Positions 8,623 to 18,018 of a stretch of DNA of 64,000 bases are shown piece by piece. Positions within the stretch are counted from its first letter, which is position 1; each line of letters opens with the position of its first letter. Position numbers and translations under genes: made by a program. Below the pieces are notes generated by a model. It was not told the DNA's origin. It did no database searches and saw only the letters and a program-made list of their open reading frames with translations. This DNA comes from Nostoc linckia FACHB-104 (GTDB taxonomy: Bacteria > Cyanobacteriota > Cyanobacteriia > Cyanobacteriales > Nostocaceae), in assembly GCF_014696615.1 (NCBI RefSeq), contig NZ_JACJQJ010000001.1, forward strand, positions 1-64,000, written 5' to 3'.

Positions 8623-8650
8623 GTAGGAGCACATAGCTATGTGCTCCTAC
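8623..8650. repeat. perfect 28-bp palindrome
   Basis: GTAGGAGCACATAG is followed directly by its exact reverse complement CTATGTGCTCCTAC, giving a perfect palindrome with no spacer. It could extrude as a cruciform or fold in RNA. Its outer bases resemble the GTAGGGGCA core of the nearby MITE-like elements. Confidence 0.85.
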
Positions 8651-8666
8651 AGTTAATTGATGTGTT

Positions 8667-8765
8667 ATACCAATTTCAAATAAGATGCGAAGGATGGGTA
8701 GGGGCATAACATTGTTATGCTCTTTATCATCATTTATCTGGCGCAAAAATAATTTTAATTGGTAT
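8667..8765. mobile_element. MITE-like element, 99 bp
   Basis: It starts ATACCAATTTCAAATAAGA and ends with AAAATAATTTTAATTGGTAT, imperfect terminal inverted repeats of about 26 bp. The centre has GTAGGGGCATAACATTG with a partial complement TGTTATGCTC. The arrangement matches 24421-24521, with half copies at 92, 7374 and 37590. No coding capacity; any movement would need a transposase elsewhere. Confidence 0.65.
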
Positions 8766-8977
8766 TACAATTTTTGTTGAATTAATTAGGACTTACGCAA
8801 GTGTCATATTTTTTTCGTTTAGGTTTGTCCAGGATCAAATGTCAAGATTCCAAAAAACCTAGATTTTTGAACCTTGAACGCCACTTGCTCTACTTGGGGA
8901 AACCCCAAGACCGCAGTGGCTCCTCTTGACTCTTATGCCAGATGATCAATGTGCCAGTTGCGTAAGCCCTATTAATA

Positions 8978-10726
8978 CTAGAAGTTGTAACCAACACCTA
9001 ATATTAAACCAACGCTAGTTTCATCAAAAAAGGCTGCATTCACAGAACCTGTGGCTGTAAATCGAGAACCTAAAGGAACATCTATACCACCAGTTACCAG
9101 AGGAGCAATATCCGTATCACCAGAAGTATCGATAGCTACCCCCGCACCTATAAAAGGAGCAATGGGGAACCGTTGCTGTCCTGTAACTGGTTCTGCTTGT
9201 GGTCTAAAATCTAATGTTACGGGAACCAACACTAAGGTATTATCTCCAAATATCGCTGATGGTCGCACTGAGATATTACGTGTCAGACCGAGTTTGCTAA
9301 TTACTGAGAAGTTACCAACGCTGAGTGCATTAGTACCTGTCAAACCAATGTTACCACCAACACCTATATAGCTAGGGCCACCAAGGGTTGTTCTCCCAGG
9401 TGTGACAGTGCCAGTAGTACCACCGCCAGTAGTTCCGCCGCCTGTAGTTCCACCTGGTTGCTGTCCAGTTAGGTTAGGTGGAATGAGAACTTGGTTAATA
9501 GCATGGATCACACCATTACTAGCTTGCACATTTGCCTGAATAACTCTTGCACCATTAACTGCAATTTGATTGTTAGCAGCATCAACCTGAACATTTACAG
9601 CTTCATCTTCAATTGTCTTAACTTGCCCAGTTGACAGCTGGCTAGAAGTTAATTGACCGGGAAGCACATGGTATCTTAACAACTTAATCAATGCTTCTCG
9701 ATTTTCTGGTTGCTGTAATTGCTGTAAAGTACCAGGTGGTAAAGCTGCAAATGCTTGATCCGTAGGAGCAAAAACTGTATAAGGGCCTGCTTGTTGTAAA
9801 GTCTCAGCTAAACCTGCTGTCTTTAACAAAGAAGTTAGAGTTGTAAAAGAACTGCTAGATGCAGCTAAAGAAACAATATCAGTACCACCAGGTTGGGTAG
9901 TACCAGTAGTAGTACCTGCAACAATATAGCTAGCAGCGGGAAGGTTGCTAGCTATAGGTTGCACTTGTCCTTGTCTGACTAAAGCTTGATACAAAATTGC
10001 TGCTGCTTCAGCACGAGTGAGAGATTGTTGTGGATTGAGTTGTTTAACTTCTGGATAGTTAACTACAATATTGGCTTGTGTTGCAGCTGCCACACTATTG
10101 ACGGCATAACTAGGAATTGCCGCAGCATCGGAGTAAAAAGTGTTCAATACATTAGATGCATTATCGTTACTAGTTAAACCCAAACCACTTGTGATCGCAA
10201 CGATCGCTTGTACCCGAGGAATTTGTTGATTGGGTAAAAATACATTTCCTGGATAACCTGACATAAAGCCTGTTTCGTAGGCTTCCCGAATCGCATCTGC
10301 TGCCCAAAAGTTAGCAGGAATATCGGAAAATCCACCAGCAGGTAATTGCCGTACTGTATTTTGATTGAAGGCTTTTTGAATCATGGCTGCAAATTGAGCC
10401 CGAGTCACAGCCTGATTGGGCTTAAAAGTACCATCAGGAAACCCTGCAATTACGTTTCTTTGCGCTAGGGCTTGAATAAATGGACTAGCCCAGTAATCTG
10501 AACCAACATCAGACAAGTTTGTTGTTGCTTGTGCTGTAGTAGCTGGTGCTGTAGTAGCTGGCGTTGTAGTAGCTGGTGCTGTATTACCCGATGTTGTCTT
10601 ACCTGTTGATGGAAAAGTATTTTGAGCCGAAGCAGGTATAGAAATGACAATAGGAGTTAATGTAGCAGCGATGACTCCCAAAGCTAGGAAACTGCTCTTT
10701 ACTGATGCACGGAACCAATTAAACAT
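8978..10726 (-). CDS. SLH-fasciclin outer-membrane protein
   Basis: 582 residues from the ATG at 10726, chosen because GGAGGAT lies just upstream; the frame extends 7 codons further. Order of parts: signal peptide ending near SIPASAQN; a Thr/Ala-rich linker; three S-layer-homology repeats (about residues 72-250, beginning LSDVGSDYWASPFIQALA); a fasciclin FAS1 domain (about 280-420, with YTVFAPTDQAFAAL and YHVLPGQL); a Gly/Thr linker (GGTTGGGTTGGG); then about 125 residues of alternating beta-strand character ending in GVGYNF. The final aromatic residue and strand pattern suggest an outer-membrane barrel. SLH domains would bind the peptidoglycan polymer, and FAS1 is adhesive. Confidence 0.85.
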   Translation of the reverse strand: MFNWFRASVKSSFLALGVIAATLTPIVISIPASAQNTFPSTGKTTSGNTAPATTTPATTAPATTAQATTNLSDVGSDYWASPFIQALAQRNVIAGFPDGTFKPNQAVTRAQFAAMIQKAFNQNTVRQLPAGGFSDIPANFWAADAIREAYETGFMSGYPGNVFLPNQQIPRVQAIVAITSGLGLTSNDNASNVLNTFYSDAAAIPSYAVNSVAAATQANIVVNYPEVKQLNPQQSLTRAEAAAILYQALVRQGQVQPIASNLPAASYIVAGTTTGTTQPGGTDIVSLAASSSSFTTLTSLLKTAGLAETLQQAGPYTVFAPTDQAFAALPPGTLQQLQQPENREALIKLLRYHVLPGQLTSSQLSTGQVKTIEDEAVNVQVDAANNQIAVNGARVIQANVQASNGVIHAINQVLIPPNLTGQQPGGTTGGGTTGGGTTGTVTPGRTTLGGPSYIGVGGNIGLTGTNALSVGNFSVISKLGLTRNISVRPSAIFGDNTLVLVPVTLDFRPQAEPVTGQQRFPIAPFIGAGVAIDTSGDTDIAPLVTGGIDVPLGSRFTATGSVNAAFFDETSVGLILGVGYNF

Positions 10727-12031
10727 GAAAATATCCTCCAAAAACAAGTAGAGTCGTTGCTCAATTCCCTGATCGAATCTTGGAAAGTGGTGTACACGAA
10801 GTTAAATGGACACACATCTTGAGATGATGCTTGGGTTTGCCTATTAAATAAAACTACGAGTGCGAAATGTTAAATAGTAAATTTTCTATAACCACCTACC
10901 ATTGCATTTCATTAATGTATTTCTAAATCCTTGCCTGATAGAGGCAACTTTAAGTGTGTGATGAGAGTTGAGCTTTTCTTTCCAGAACCACAGATTAAAC
11001 TCAGCAATAGTAAGACTGCTAAGACTATCTGGCGATGTTTCCCAAATAAAGAGAATTAGTACAAATTCTTAAATTTATTAGGTTAAGTAATGGAGTCTGG
11101 AAACTACAAAGTAGATATTTAGGTTGTCTTATTAGCTTGAAAAAGCTTAATCACATCATTTTTTTGCAGCATGAGTCTAGTATTTAGTGACGAAAAAACG
11201 CATTATTCTGATGATTACTATTTTTTATCTGTCACTTAAATTTAACAACTAGCTAAAGGCTAGACTTCTCGGCGATTTTTTCCATCTTTAGGTAGTTGAC
11301 AAAAAAGCTAAAAGTTTAAGATTGGGGGCGAATGGGTAAGCTTAGGGCTAAATTAGCGATCGCACTTCCACTGTTCATGTATGATTCACACCTCGTCAAG
11401 CTCCGCAAAATTCGTTCATGCATTCCGCAGTCACAATAACGATTACTGAAATTTCGAGCTTTGCTTAGATGGTATCTTGATTTCTTTGTTTACGGTAATT
11501 ATCAGTTCATATTTCTTTATAAAAAAATTTATTAATTCCTGCTTAATTGTTAATCAACTTAGATATTTAATTTACATTAGAACTTTATACTATAAATTTG
11601 ACATAATAAAACGCTGATATTTTAGTCCAAATTGCTAGATTTTATGAAATCCAACTCAATTGATATCTAAATATCTAACTAAAGGTAGTGTTTAAATTTA
11701 TCAATTATGGCTAGCCATATCTTTTTTAGTAGGAGATAGTGAGGGGTTAGTATGATAATTATCTAATTTAAATTAGTTTTTGCTGAGGATTTATTTGAAA
11801 CCTAATAATAATCCTATATTGCTCTAGATACGGAAATATTTATTGTTAGATATCTAACTTTAATTTATCTTTTATATATGCCACTAATACTGATTAGCAA
11901 AAATTATTTATAAAGCTATTTTAAACTTTCTGTAAAGTCAGATATAAATACTTGGACAAACCAAGAAAAAGGTACATACAATACATAACCAAATCATCAT
12001 CTTGCTTATATATTAAGCTGGCTAAAAATAT
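10727..12031. other. 1.3-kb AT-rich gene-free region
   Basis: No convincing coding region on either strand. It separates two divergent genes and so must hold both promoters. Direct TATCTAACT-type motifs occur at about 11660-11690 and 11850-11860, and one HIP1 site lies near 11357. The size is large for a cyanobacterial spacer; I recognise no RNA in it. Confidence 0.5.
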
Positions 12032-12937
12032 ATGAGTACCATGTTTAAAAAGGTACAAAATAAATTCCTCAGAAATATCTATAATCTGCCATTTTTACAC
12101 CACCAGGCAGAGATGGAGTATCAAAAATTAGTGAAAATGCATATTGCAAATTTACCGCTCATCTCTGTTGCTGATAAAAGTATTGTTGAAACTCTAAATA
12201 GTGAAGGAGTGGTAATTACTTCATTAGCAGATTTGGGAATATCATCAGCTTCTAAGATGTTTCAGGCAGCAGAAACCCTGATGCATAAAATACCACGAAT
12301 GGTTACAGATAATAGCAATGAATTTGTTGTTCATGCAACTTCCCAGCAAATAATGGCACATCCAGAAATTTTTCTTTGGGGAGTAGAACAACGTTTAATT
12401 AATATAGTAGAGAATTATCTTGGCTTACCAGTAGCCTATCATGGAGCATATTTTCGTAGAGATATTGCCAACCAAGTAGAGCAACAGTCTCGGTTATGGC
12501 ATCTAGATAAAGAAGATAAAAAAGTACTGAAAATTATTGTTTATCTACATGATATGGATGAAGATAGCGGGCCTTTTCAATATCTCCCCATATCTGAAAC
12601 AGAATCAGTGGCTCACTTACTTAAATATCATCATGGCTATATTCAAGATACAACTATGCAACAGGTGATATCACCTGCTAACTATAAATCTTGTCTAGGC
12701 CCAGCTGGTACAGTAGTCTTTGCTGCAACTGCTAGCGTCTTTCATCGAGGTAAGCTACCTGTAAAGTCTGATAGATTTGCCATTTTTTTTGACTACACTT
12801 CCCAAAAGCACAAATTGTCATTTTATAGCACATCCTCACTACCACTGGAAGATGTGGCTTTATTGGCAAAAAATCTTCCCCAAAAACAAAGAGAGTGTCT
12901 CTTGGAGAATAAAATTTTTAAAAGTCACGACTTGTAG
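12032..12937 (+). CDS. PhyH-like Fe(II)/2-oxoglutarate dioxygenase
   Basis: A 301-residue protein with the jelly-roll facial triad of phytanoyl-CoA dioxygenase-like enzymes: His157-x-Asp159 (LWHLDKED) and distal His238 (VFHRGKLP), with Arg248 placed to bind 2-oxoglutarate. Between them lie IIVYLHDMDEDSGPFQYLP and GPAGTVVFAAT, which match the usual order of core strands in the family. The N-terminal 100 residues are helical and less conserved. The substrate is unknown; bacterial relatives hydroxylate small molecules in biosynthetic pathways. It is isolated, with large AT-rich gaps on both sides, so it is probably monocistronic. Confidence 0.8.
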   Translation: MSTMFKKVQNKFLRNIYNLPFLHHQAEMEYQKLVKMHIANLPLISVADKSIVETLNSEGVVITSLADLGISSASKMFQAAETLMHKIPRMVTDNSNEFVVHATSQQIMAHPEIFLWGVEQRLINIVENYLGLPVAYHGAYFRRDIANQVEQQSRLWHLDKEDKKVLKIIVYLHDMDEDSGPFQYLPISETESVAHLLKYHHGYIQDTTMQQVISPANYKSCLGPAGTVVFAATASVFHRGKLPVKSDRFAIFFDYTSQKHKLSFYSTSSLPLEDVALLAKNLPQKQRECLLENKIFKSHDL

Positions 12938-13247
12938 AGACGCGATTAATCGCGTGTGCATTCAAAGGTCAAGGGTCAAAAGTCATACCATTTTGGATTT
13001 TGGATTGCTTTCTAAATCTAGGTTCTGTCAATCCATCTGTGTTGCAATTATTTTTTTAATTGGTGTCAAGAGTCTCAAACTTTCAGATGAATATTGCAAC
13101 CTGATGAAGGTTTTATTTTCCAGCCTTAGCCTAAAATTTTTTCAGGTTACTTAACTTAGATCAATTCACGAAATTATTGATACAAATTACTTCCTCTGCT
13201 TGCCCATGTGTATCACTTTCCAAGTGAAATGGTATTAGACCCTGACC
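12938..13247. repeat. intergenic region with GACGCGATTAATCGCGT repeat
   Basis: GAGACGCGATTAATCGCGTG at about 12937-12956 is one arm-pair of a dispersed palindromic repeat whose perfect form occurs at 34816-34835. TCAAAGGTCAAGGGTCAAAAG heptamer-type repeats follow. No supported gene; a small ORF on the plus strand crosses the repeat and is not protein-like. Confidence 0.6.
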
Positions 13248-14669
13248 TCAAATTAACTTTTTAATATCGCCGAATGCACGGTAGAAGCCACCATTGGCTG
13301 ACTCCCGGATTTCTTCTACAAGATAACGTTGTCCGTCTTGGCGAATATCTTTGGGGAATTGCACTTTCCAGTTGGGGTTGTACCCTGGCGAGACAACACG
13401 GACTCTGAGTTTACTTCCTTCCTTGAAGCACTCAACGATTACGCCTTGGCTGGTATCTGTTGTGGTTTCAACAACTGCTGAAGGTGCTGCGCCTTCTCCT
13501 TTTGGTGCTGTAATAATGGCTGCTTGGGGAATTGTACCTGCTTGAGCAGCTTGGATGGCGGCTTCACTAGCATCTATACAAGCTAGAGAACCATCGGTAG
13601 TAACTATATAGATGTGATTCTCAAAAAACTGCATCGATAAAGCTGAAGCACAGCCAGTAGAAAGCTTCCACAGGCGTTCTCCTGATTCATTGAAACAGTA
13701 AATGGATGAACTGTTATCACCAGCAAACACATACTTACCATCTGCTGCTGTAGCGCAAGAGTAAACAGATGCGTCGCACTTGTAAACTGGGCCAGCTTTA
13801 CCTTGCTTGCTAAAAGAGTAAATCTTTTGGTCACTTGCACCTGCATAAACGGCTGATGTTTCTTGCCAACCGAATAATACAGCACCACCTGTTTGTTGAT
13901 GCCAAAGCATCCGACCTTCTTGAGTATCATACATGGTCAAGCCTTGAGAGTGACCGTGATAGACACCAGCTTCGTCACAACGCACCATCCAGCCAGATTG
14001 ACCTTGACTTAAACGCGTCCATTGTGATTCATCTTCATGATCGATTGTCGTGACACCACCGTTAGCATCGGAAACAGCTAATAAGCCATTGTTAATATCG
14101 AGCCAAAAAATATCGACATTTTCATCAATATTATAGGCAACCCGAGGTAACTTCCCTGTCAGGTCGTAGACATTGCCATCATCGCAGCCAGCATAAATCC
14201 AGATATCATCAGCGACTAGACATTTCACTCCATCAGGCAGCTTAAACTGGTTGATAACTTGACCTTGATGATTCAGCGCAAAAACTTGACCTGCTTGATT
14301 ACCCACCCAGCAACGATTATCGTCAATAAAAATGCCAAAGGCTGCGGAATTGGAGTTAAATTTCCAGAGGATTGGCGCTTGTTGTGCTGTCGAGGTGGTA
14401 CTGGTAACTGCGCGTCGAGTCACCGAACGCTTCTGACGCACACCCATAACGGCGTGTTCGTAACCTTTCGCCAATTTTTCTTTAATCTTCTTATTGGCTT
14501 CGGCTTTAGCTTTATCTGGGGTAGGGTAAGTTTTCGTCTGAGTTTGCCCTGAGTCGCCAATACGACCATAACGTATTGTCACCTCAGTATCTTTGATGAT
14601 GACTTCATAAAATTTATGGGAACCTCCATCTGCTTCAGAAAGCTCTAGGTAAGTCTTTTCTTCAGCCAT
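13248..14669 (-). CDS. WGR domain and beta-propeller protein
   Basis: 473 residues. An N-terminal WGR domain (about residues 1-85, with KFYEVIIKDTEVTIRYGRIG and KAKAEANKKIKEKLAKGY) resembles the domain of PARP-type and bacterial regulatory proteins that binds nucleic acid. It is followed by about seven PQQ/WD-like blades (about 100-370; repeats such as VWVGNQAGQVFALNHQG, IYAGCDDGNVYDLTG and VFAGDNSSSIYCFNESG), and a C-terminal domain of about 80 residues after an Ala-rich linker. No signal peptide, so cytoplasmic. Function is unknown. It is 85 bp upstream of the glutaminase gene's stop codon in reversed view, so the two may share a transcript with glutaminase first. Confidence 0.75.
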   Translation of the reverse strand: MAEEKTYLELSEADGGSHKFYEVIIKDTEVTIRYGRIGDSGQTQTKTYPTPDKAKAEANKKIKEKLAKGYEHAVMGVRQKRSVTRRAVTSTTSTAQQAPILWKFNSNSAAFGIFIDDNRCWVGNQAGQVFALNHQGQVINQFKLPDGVKCLVADDIWIYAGCDDGNVYDLTGKLPRVAYNIDENVDIFWLDINNGLLAVSDANGGVTTIDHEDESQWTRLSQGQSGWMVRCDEAGVYHGHSQGLTMYDTQEGRMLWHQQTGGAVLFGWQETSAVYAGASDQKIYSFSKQGKAGPVYKCDASVYSCATAADGKYVFAGDNSSSIYCFNESGERLWKLSTGCASALSMQFFENHIYIVTTDGSLACIDASEAAIQAAQAGTIPQAAIITAPKGEGAAPSAVVETTTDTSQGVIVECFKEGSKLRVRVVSPGYNPNWKVQFPKDIRQDGQRYLVEEIRESANGGFYRAFGDIKKLI

Positions 14670-14753
14670 GATATTTCATCCTGAATACAAAGTTGGGAAG
14701 GTGGAGATTTTGGCTTGGTTGTAAATGCTACCTTTTGCAGTGTCGATTAACCA

Positions 14754-15758
14754 TCATGCTGTTGCAGGTGGTGGACAGAAAGTTTCACCAAACTTTGAAC
14801 CTTTACTAGAACACTCAAATAGATGTAGACCTAGTTGCTGGGAAAGTTCTTCGCATACCTTAACCCCGCGCACGCTGTTACCCCGCACATCTAATGGTGG
14901 CGAAAATACCGCAATTCCCATTTGATTGGGAACAACAGCCAAGATTCCGCCGCAAATACCGCTTTTCGCAGGAATACCGATTTTATAAGCCCACTCACCA
15001 GCAAAATTATACATGCCGCAAGTGTACATGACACTCAATATGTCTTTAATGTAACAACTTTTTACTGCCTGTTCCTGAGTAATGGGGTTAATACCTTTGT
15101 TTGCTAAAGTTGCCGCCATCACTGCTAAATCACGGCAATTTACCATCACCGCACACTGCTGGAAGTATAAATCTAGTGACTCTTCAATATTTTGATCAAT
15201 CATGCCAAAGTTGAGCATGAGATGGGCCATGGCGCGGTTGCGATGTCCGGTGCTGCGTTCGGAAGTAAATACAGAAATATCAACGAATACATCATGACCG
15301 ATGTATCTTCTAAACATATCCAGCATCCGGTTGAGACGTTCGGTAGCACCAGCACCTTTGATTAAACTAGTGGTGGCGATCGCACCTGCATTTACCATTG
15401 GGTTCAGTGGTCGATTTGATTGCTCATCAAGGATAATGGCGTTGAATGCATCTCCTGTCGGTTCCACACCAACCCTAGTCAATACATAATCTCGTCCATG
15501 ATCCTCAAGGGCCAATCCGTAAGCAAAGACCTTGGAAATCGACTGAATGGTAAATAATTGCTCAAAATCGCCAACTTCGTAAACCTGACCATCTACCGTC
15601 ACAATGCAAATGCTAAACAGATCAGGATTTACCTTTGCTAGTTCTGGAATGTAGTTTGCTACTAGACCGTCTCGCAGCGACTTGTACTTGAAATGCAATT
15701 CCTTGAGAAAATCGGGAAATGGCGATGCGACTATTTCTAAACTTCCTTGGTGTGCCAT
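14754..15758 (-). CDS. glsA: glutaminase
   Basis: 334 residues, the usual size of the GlsA/YbgJ serine-dependent glutaminase family, which hydrolyses glutamine to glutamate and ammonia. The catalytic Ser-x-x-Lys is seen in [16 protein letters not shown]. Other family blocks present are [48 protein letters not shown] and the C-terminal [27 protein letters not shown], including the active-site Tyr region [16 protein letters not shown]. Cytoplasmic. Nothing unusual in length or motifs. The start is the only ATG near the family N-terminus. Confidence 0.94.
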   Translation of the reverse strand: MAHQGSLEIVASPFPDFLKELHFKYKSLRDGLVANYIPELAKVNPDLFSICIVTVDGQVYEVGDFEQLFTIQSISKVFAYGLALEDHGRDYVLTRVGVEPTGDAFNAIILDEQSNRPLNPMVNAGAIATTSLIKGAGATERLNRMLDMFRRYIGHDVFVDISVFTSERSTGHRNRAMAHLMLNFGMIDQNIEESLDLYFQQCAVMVNCRDLAVMAATLANKGINPITQEQAVKSCYIKDILSVMYTCGMYNFAGEWAYKIGIPAKSGICGGILAVVPNQMGIAVFSPPLDVRGNSVRGVKVCEELSQQLGLHLFECSSKGSKFGETFCPPPATA

Positions 15759-16679
15759 GAGGCTTATAGCTTACTTTAAAAAATCATACTTAATCAACTA
15801 CTGTAGGCAAAAATGTGGTTTTATTTTCATTTATTGGAGATTGGGGGCTGGGGATTGGGTAATGGGGACAAACCCAAACACCAAACACAAATAGATACCA
15901 TCTTCTGCGACCTATGCTTTAAGTCTGTTCATCGCTGTTGATATATGTAGTTGATGACCGCTACTTATAGCTTGAGTCTCTTTTGAGATTACTTAAATTT
16001 GTGTATGTTATAAAATATACATAAAACTTTTTAACGTATTTATGCTGAGTTGTTTTGCTGCTCGATGTTAATTAGATAACTAATGTTCAACTAAATAAGA
16101 ATTTATACTTATCAATAGATATGTAACAAAAATAACTTTTTAAGTTATTATTAAGTTTGTGTGAGTTTTATATTTTTTATTCTGTAATTCTTGTTACGAA
16201 ACCAATTCAAAGATTGATAAAATTAAATTAAAATATTTTCATAAGTATAAATTCGCAATTTATAAAATAGTTAGTTATGGATTTTTAACTAATTTTTTCC
16301 GTTAATATTGAATGGCTAAAAAGCTACATATATAAGCAATATTGGGTGAAATATTTGGTCGATCTGGCTCAATTTCTACTCACGAAAATGTTAATTTTTC
16401 ATAAGAAAAGTATTACTTATCAAAAAAAACGTTACATAGCCGAAATCCGCATTTGAGAAAGCTTTGAGCCTTGAAAATAGGATCTAATTTTGCTAAAGTT
16501 ACCAAGACTTACGCTAAAACCCTGATCCCCAAGCTCAAAGGTTCGTGTTAGTCTGTTGCAGTTACAAAACAAAAAAGTGAAAGCGGAACGAGTTCGAGTT
16601 GAAGGGGCAACACTTTTACTGGTGCAAAATCCCACGAACCATAAAACCTCTGTTCTACAGTCGCTTTAAAATCGGACGC
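15759..16679. other. AT-rich intergenic region
   Basis: Contains a short STRR block (TTGGGGGCTGGGGATTGGGTAATGGGG, about 15841-15867, then CAAACACCAAACAC) and otherwise AT-rich sequence with no supported gene. The frame of the downstream rlpA gene is open 81 bp upstream of its chosen start, but that part does not look like protein. Confidence 0.5.
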
Positions 16680-17786
16680 ATGAATCAAAGACATTTGTGG
16701 ACTATTGTCGCCGTGTTTCTAACTGTTTTAGGGATGCCCTCAGTTGGACGCACTCAAACAACCAAGGGAGATACTCTTGCTTCTCAACCATTACCAGCAG
16801 GTGAGGTTGTCAAAGTAGGAGAGTACCAATCCCCAGCAGGGAAACCAACCTCTGATGCTGCGATCGTGGAAATTCATCCTCACAGCATTGAAGGTCGTAA
16901 GGCGGCAACCCTTTTTATCCGAAATATTCCTGTTCTTACCTTTCTGAGTTCTTTATCAGCCGAGAGTAGTAATAGCAAGGTTGGAGTAATTGACAACCCT
17001 AGGGGCGTACAAGGCTACGCCCCTCTTGCTAGCAATACAACCAAAGTGGCAAGTATTGGGAATTTGACGGATGTAGGTAACCAAATTACCGCTACTCACG
17101 ATGACCCGGTGGAGAGAGCTGGTGTAATAGCAACAAAAATTAACCAGTTGCTTCGAGACAATGTGGATGCCGGTCAGATTAGTGTCAGCTGGAAAGGAGG
17201 CGGCGAAGGGAAAATTGCCAATCAAAGCCAGAATAAAGGTGCCTCCGATCTGGAAAAATCAGGCGATCGCTATACGATCAAAATCAAAGGCGAAGAATTG
17301 GTGGAAATCAATGACAATACCCGCCTAGCAAATTCCACCAACGATTTAGCACAAGATGCATTGCAAGCCACCAACCGGATGCGGAGGCTCATCGGTAATG
17401 CATCTCCTATCAGCGAAATTGCAAATTTACCAACTCGTTCGCCATTATCATTACCCAAGTTGCCACAGCAAGTTGCTATTGGCCCAGTGCGAATTACCCT
17501 CAGTGGTATTGCTTCTTGGTATGGTTATGATGGCTCTGGCAGCCGCACTGCTAGTGGTAAGAGGTTTCATCCCGAAGGCATGACGGCGGCCCATCGTAGC
17601 TTACCCTTTGGTACAAGAGTGCGTGTAACTAACACCCGCAATGGTCGTTCTGTAGTGGTGTCGATTACTGACCGTGGCCCATATATTCGTGGTCGAATTA
17701 TTGACCTGTCTGCTGGCGCGGCGCGGATTTTAGGAATGATGGGTAGTGGTGTTGCGCCCGTGAAGATTGAAGTATTAGGCAGATAA
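16680..17786 (+). CDS. rlpA: RlpA-like septal ring lytic transglycosylase family protein
   Basis: 368 residues from the ATG at 16680, which begins a clean signal peptide ([19 protein letters not shown], cleavage after about SVGRTQ). An upstream in-frame ATG at 16599 would bury this signal and is rejected. The C-terminal 95 residues are the double-psi beta-barrel of Rlp[50 protein letters not shown] and [15 protein letters not shown]. In other bacteria this domain cleaves peptidoglycan strands lacking stem peptides. No SPOR domain is present. The 230-residue middle region is low in conserved features and probably a periplasmic linker. Confidence 0.85.
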   Translation: MNQRHLWTIVAVFLTVLGMPSVGRTQTTKGDTLASQPLPAGEVVKVGEYQSPAGKPTSDAAIVEIHPHSIEGRKAATLFIRNIPVLTFLSSLSAESSNSKVGVIDNPRGVQGYAPLASNTTKVASIGNLTDVGNQITATHDDPVERAGVIATKINQLLRDNVDAGQISVSWKGGGEGKIANQSQNKGASDLEKSGDRYTIKIKGEELVEINDNTRLANSTNDLAQDALQATNRMRRLIGNASPISEIANLPTRSPLSLPKLPQQVAIGPVRITLSGIASWYGYDGSGSRTASGKRFHPEGMTAAHRSLPFGTRVRVTNTRNGRSVVVSITDRGPYIRGRIIDLSAGAARILGMMGSGVAPVKIEVLGR

Positions 17787-17940
17787 ACAGAAGGCTAAAG
17801 GATGAAGGCTAAATTATTTAAGAGTTCCCTTGTTCTCTTTGCCTTCATCCTGAATTCTCGAAACTTAATACTTTTTTAGTAAATTTCCTATCCGCTTTCA
17901 ACTCTCTACTCTTTACGTTTCATTCGCTATCACTTAAATT

Positions 17941-18018
17941 CCCCTAGTTGAACAAATCTTCCCCCAATTTCAGAGATAAACTAACGGGGGAGGGATCGAT
18001 AAAAACTAGGGGTTTTTT
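17941..18018 (+). promoter_or_regulatory. nested hairpin with U-run directly before panC-cmk
   Basis: CCCCTAGTT (17941-17949) pairs with AACTAGGGG (18004-18012), and six T residues (18013-18018) follow directly, ending at the GTG start codon. Inside the loop TCCCCC (17960-17965) can pair with GGGGGA (17986-17991). This has the form of an intrinsic terminator. It could end rlpA transcription or attenuate panC-cmk. Confidence 0.6.

Larger units (their letters stand above)
8446..8977. other. repeat-rich intergenic region
   Basis: Contains a perfect 28-bp palindrome (8623-8650), a complete MITE-like element (8667-8765) and a stretch GGACTTACGCAAGTGTCA...CAGTTGCGTAAGCCC (about 8789-8971) whose ends are complementary, another dispersed repeat type. 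No gene was seen. Confidence 0.6.
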
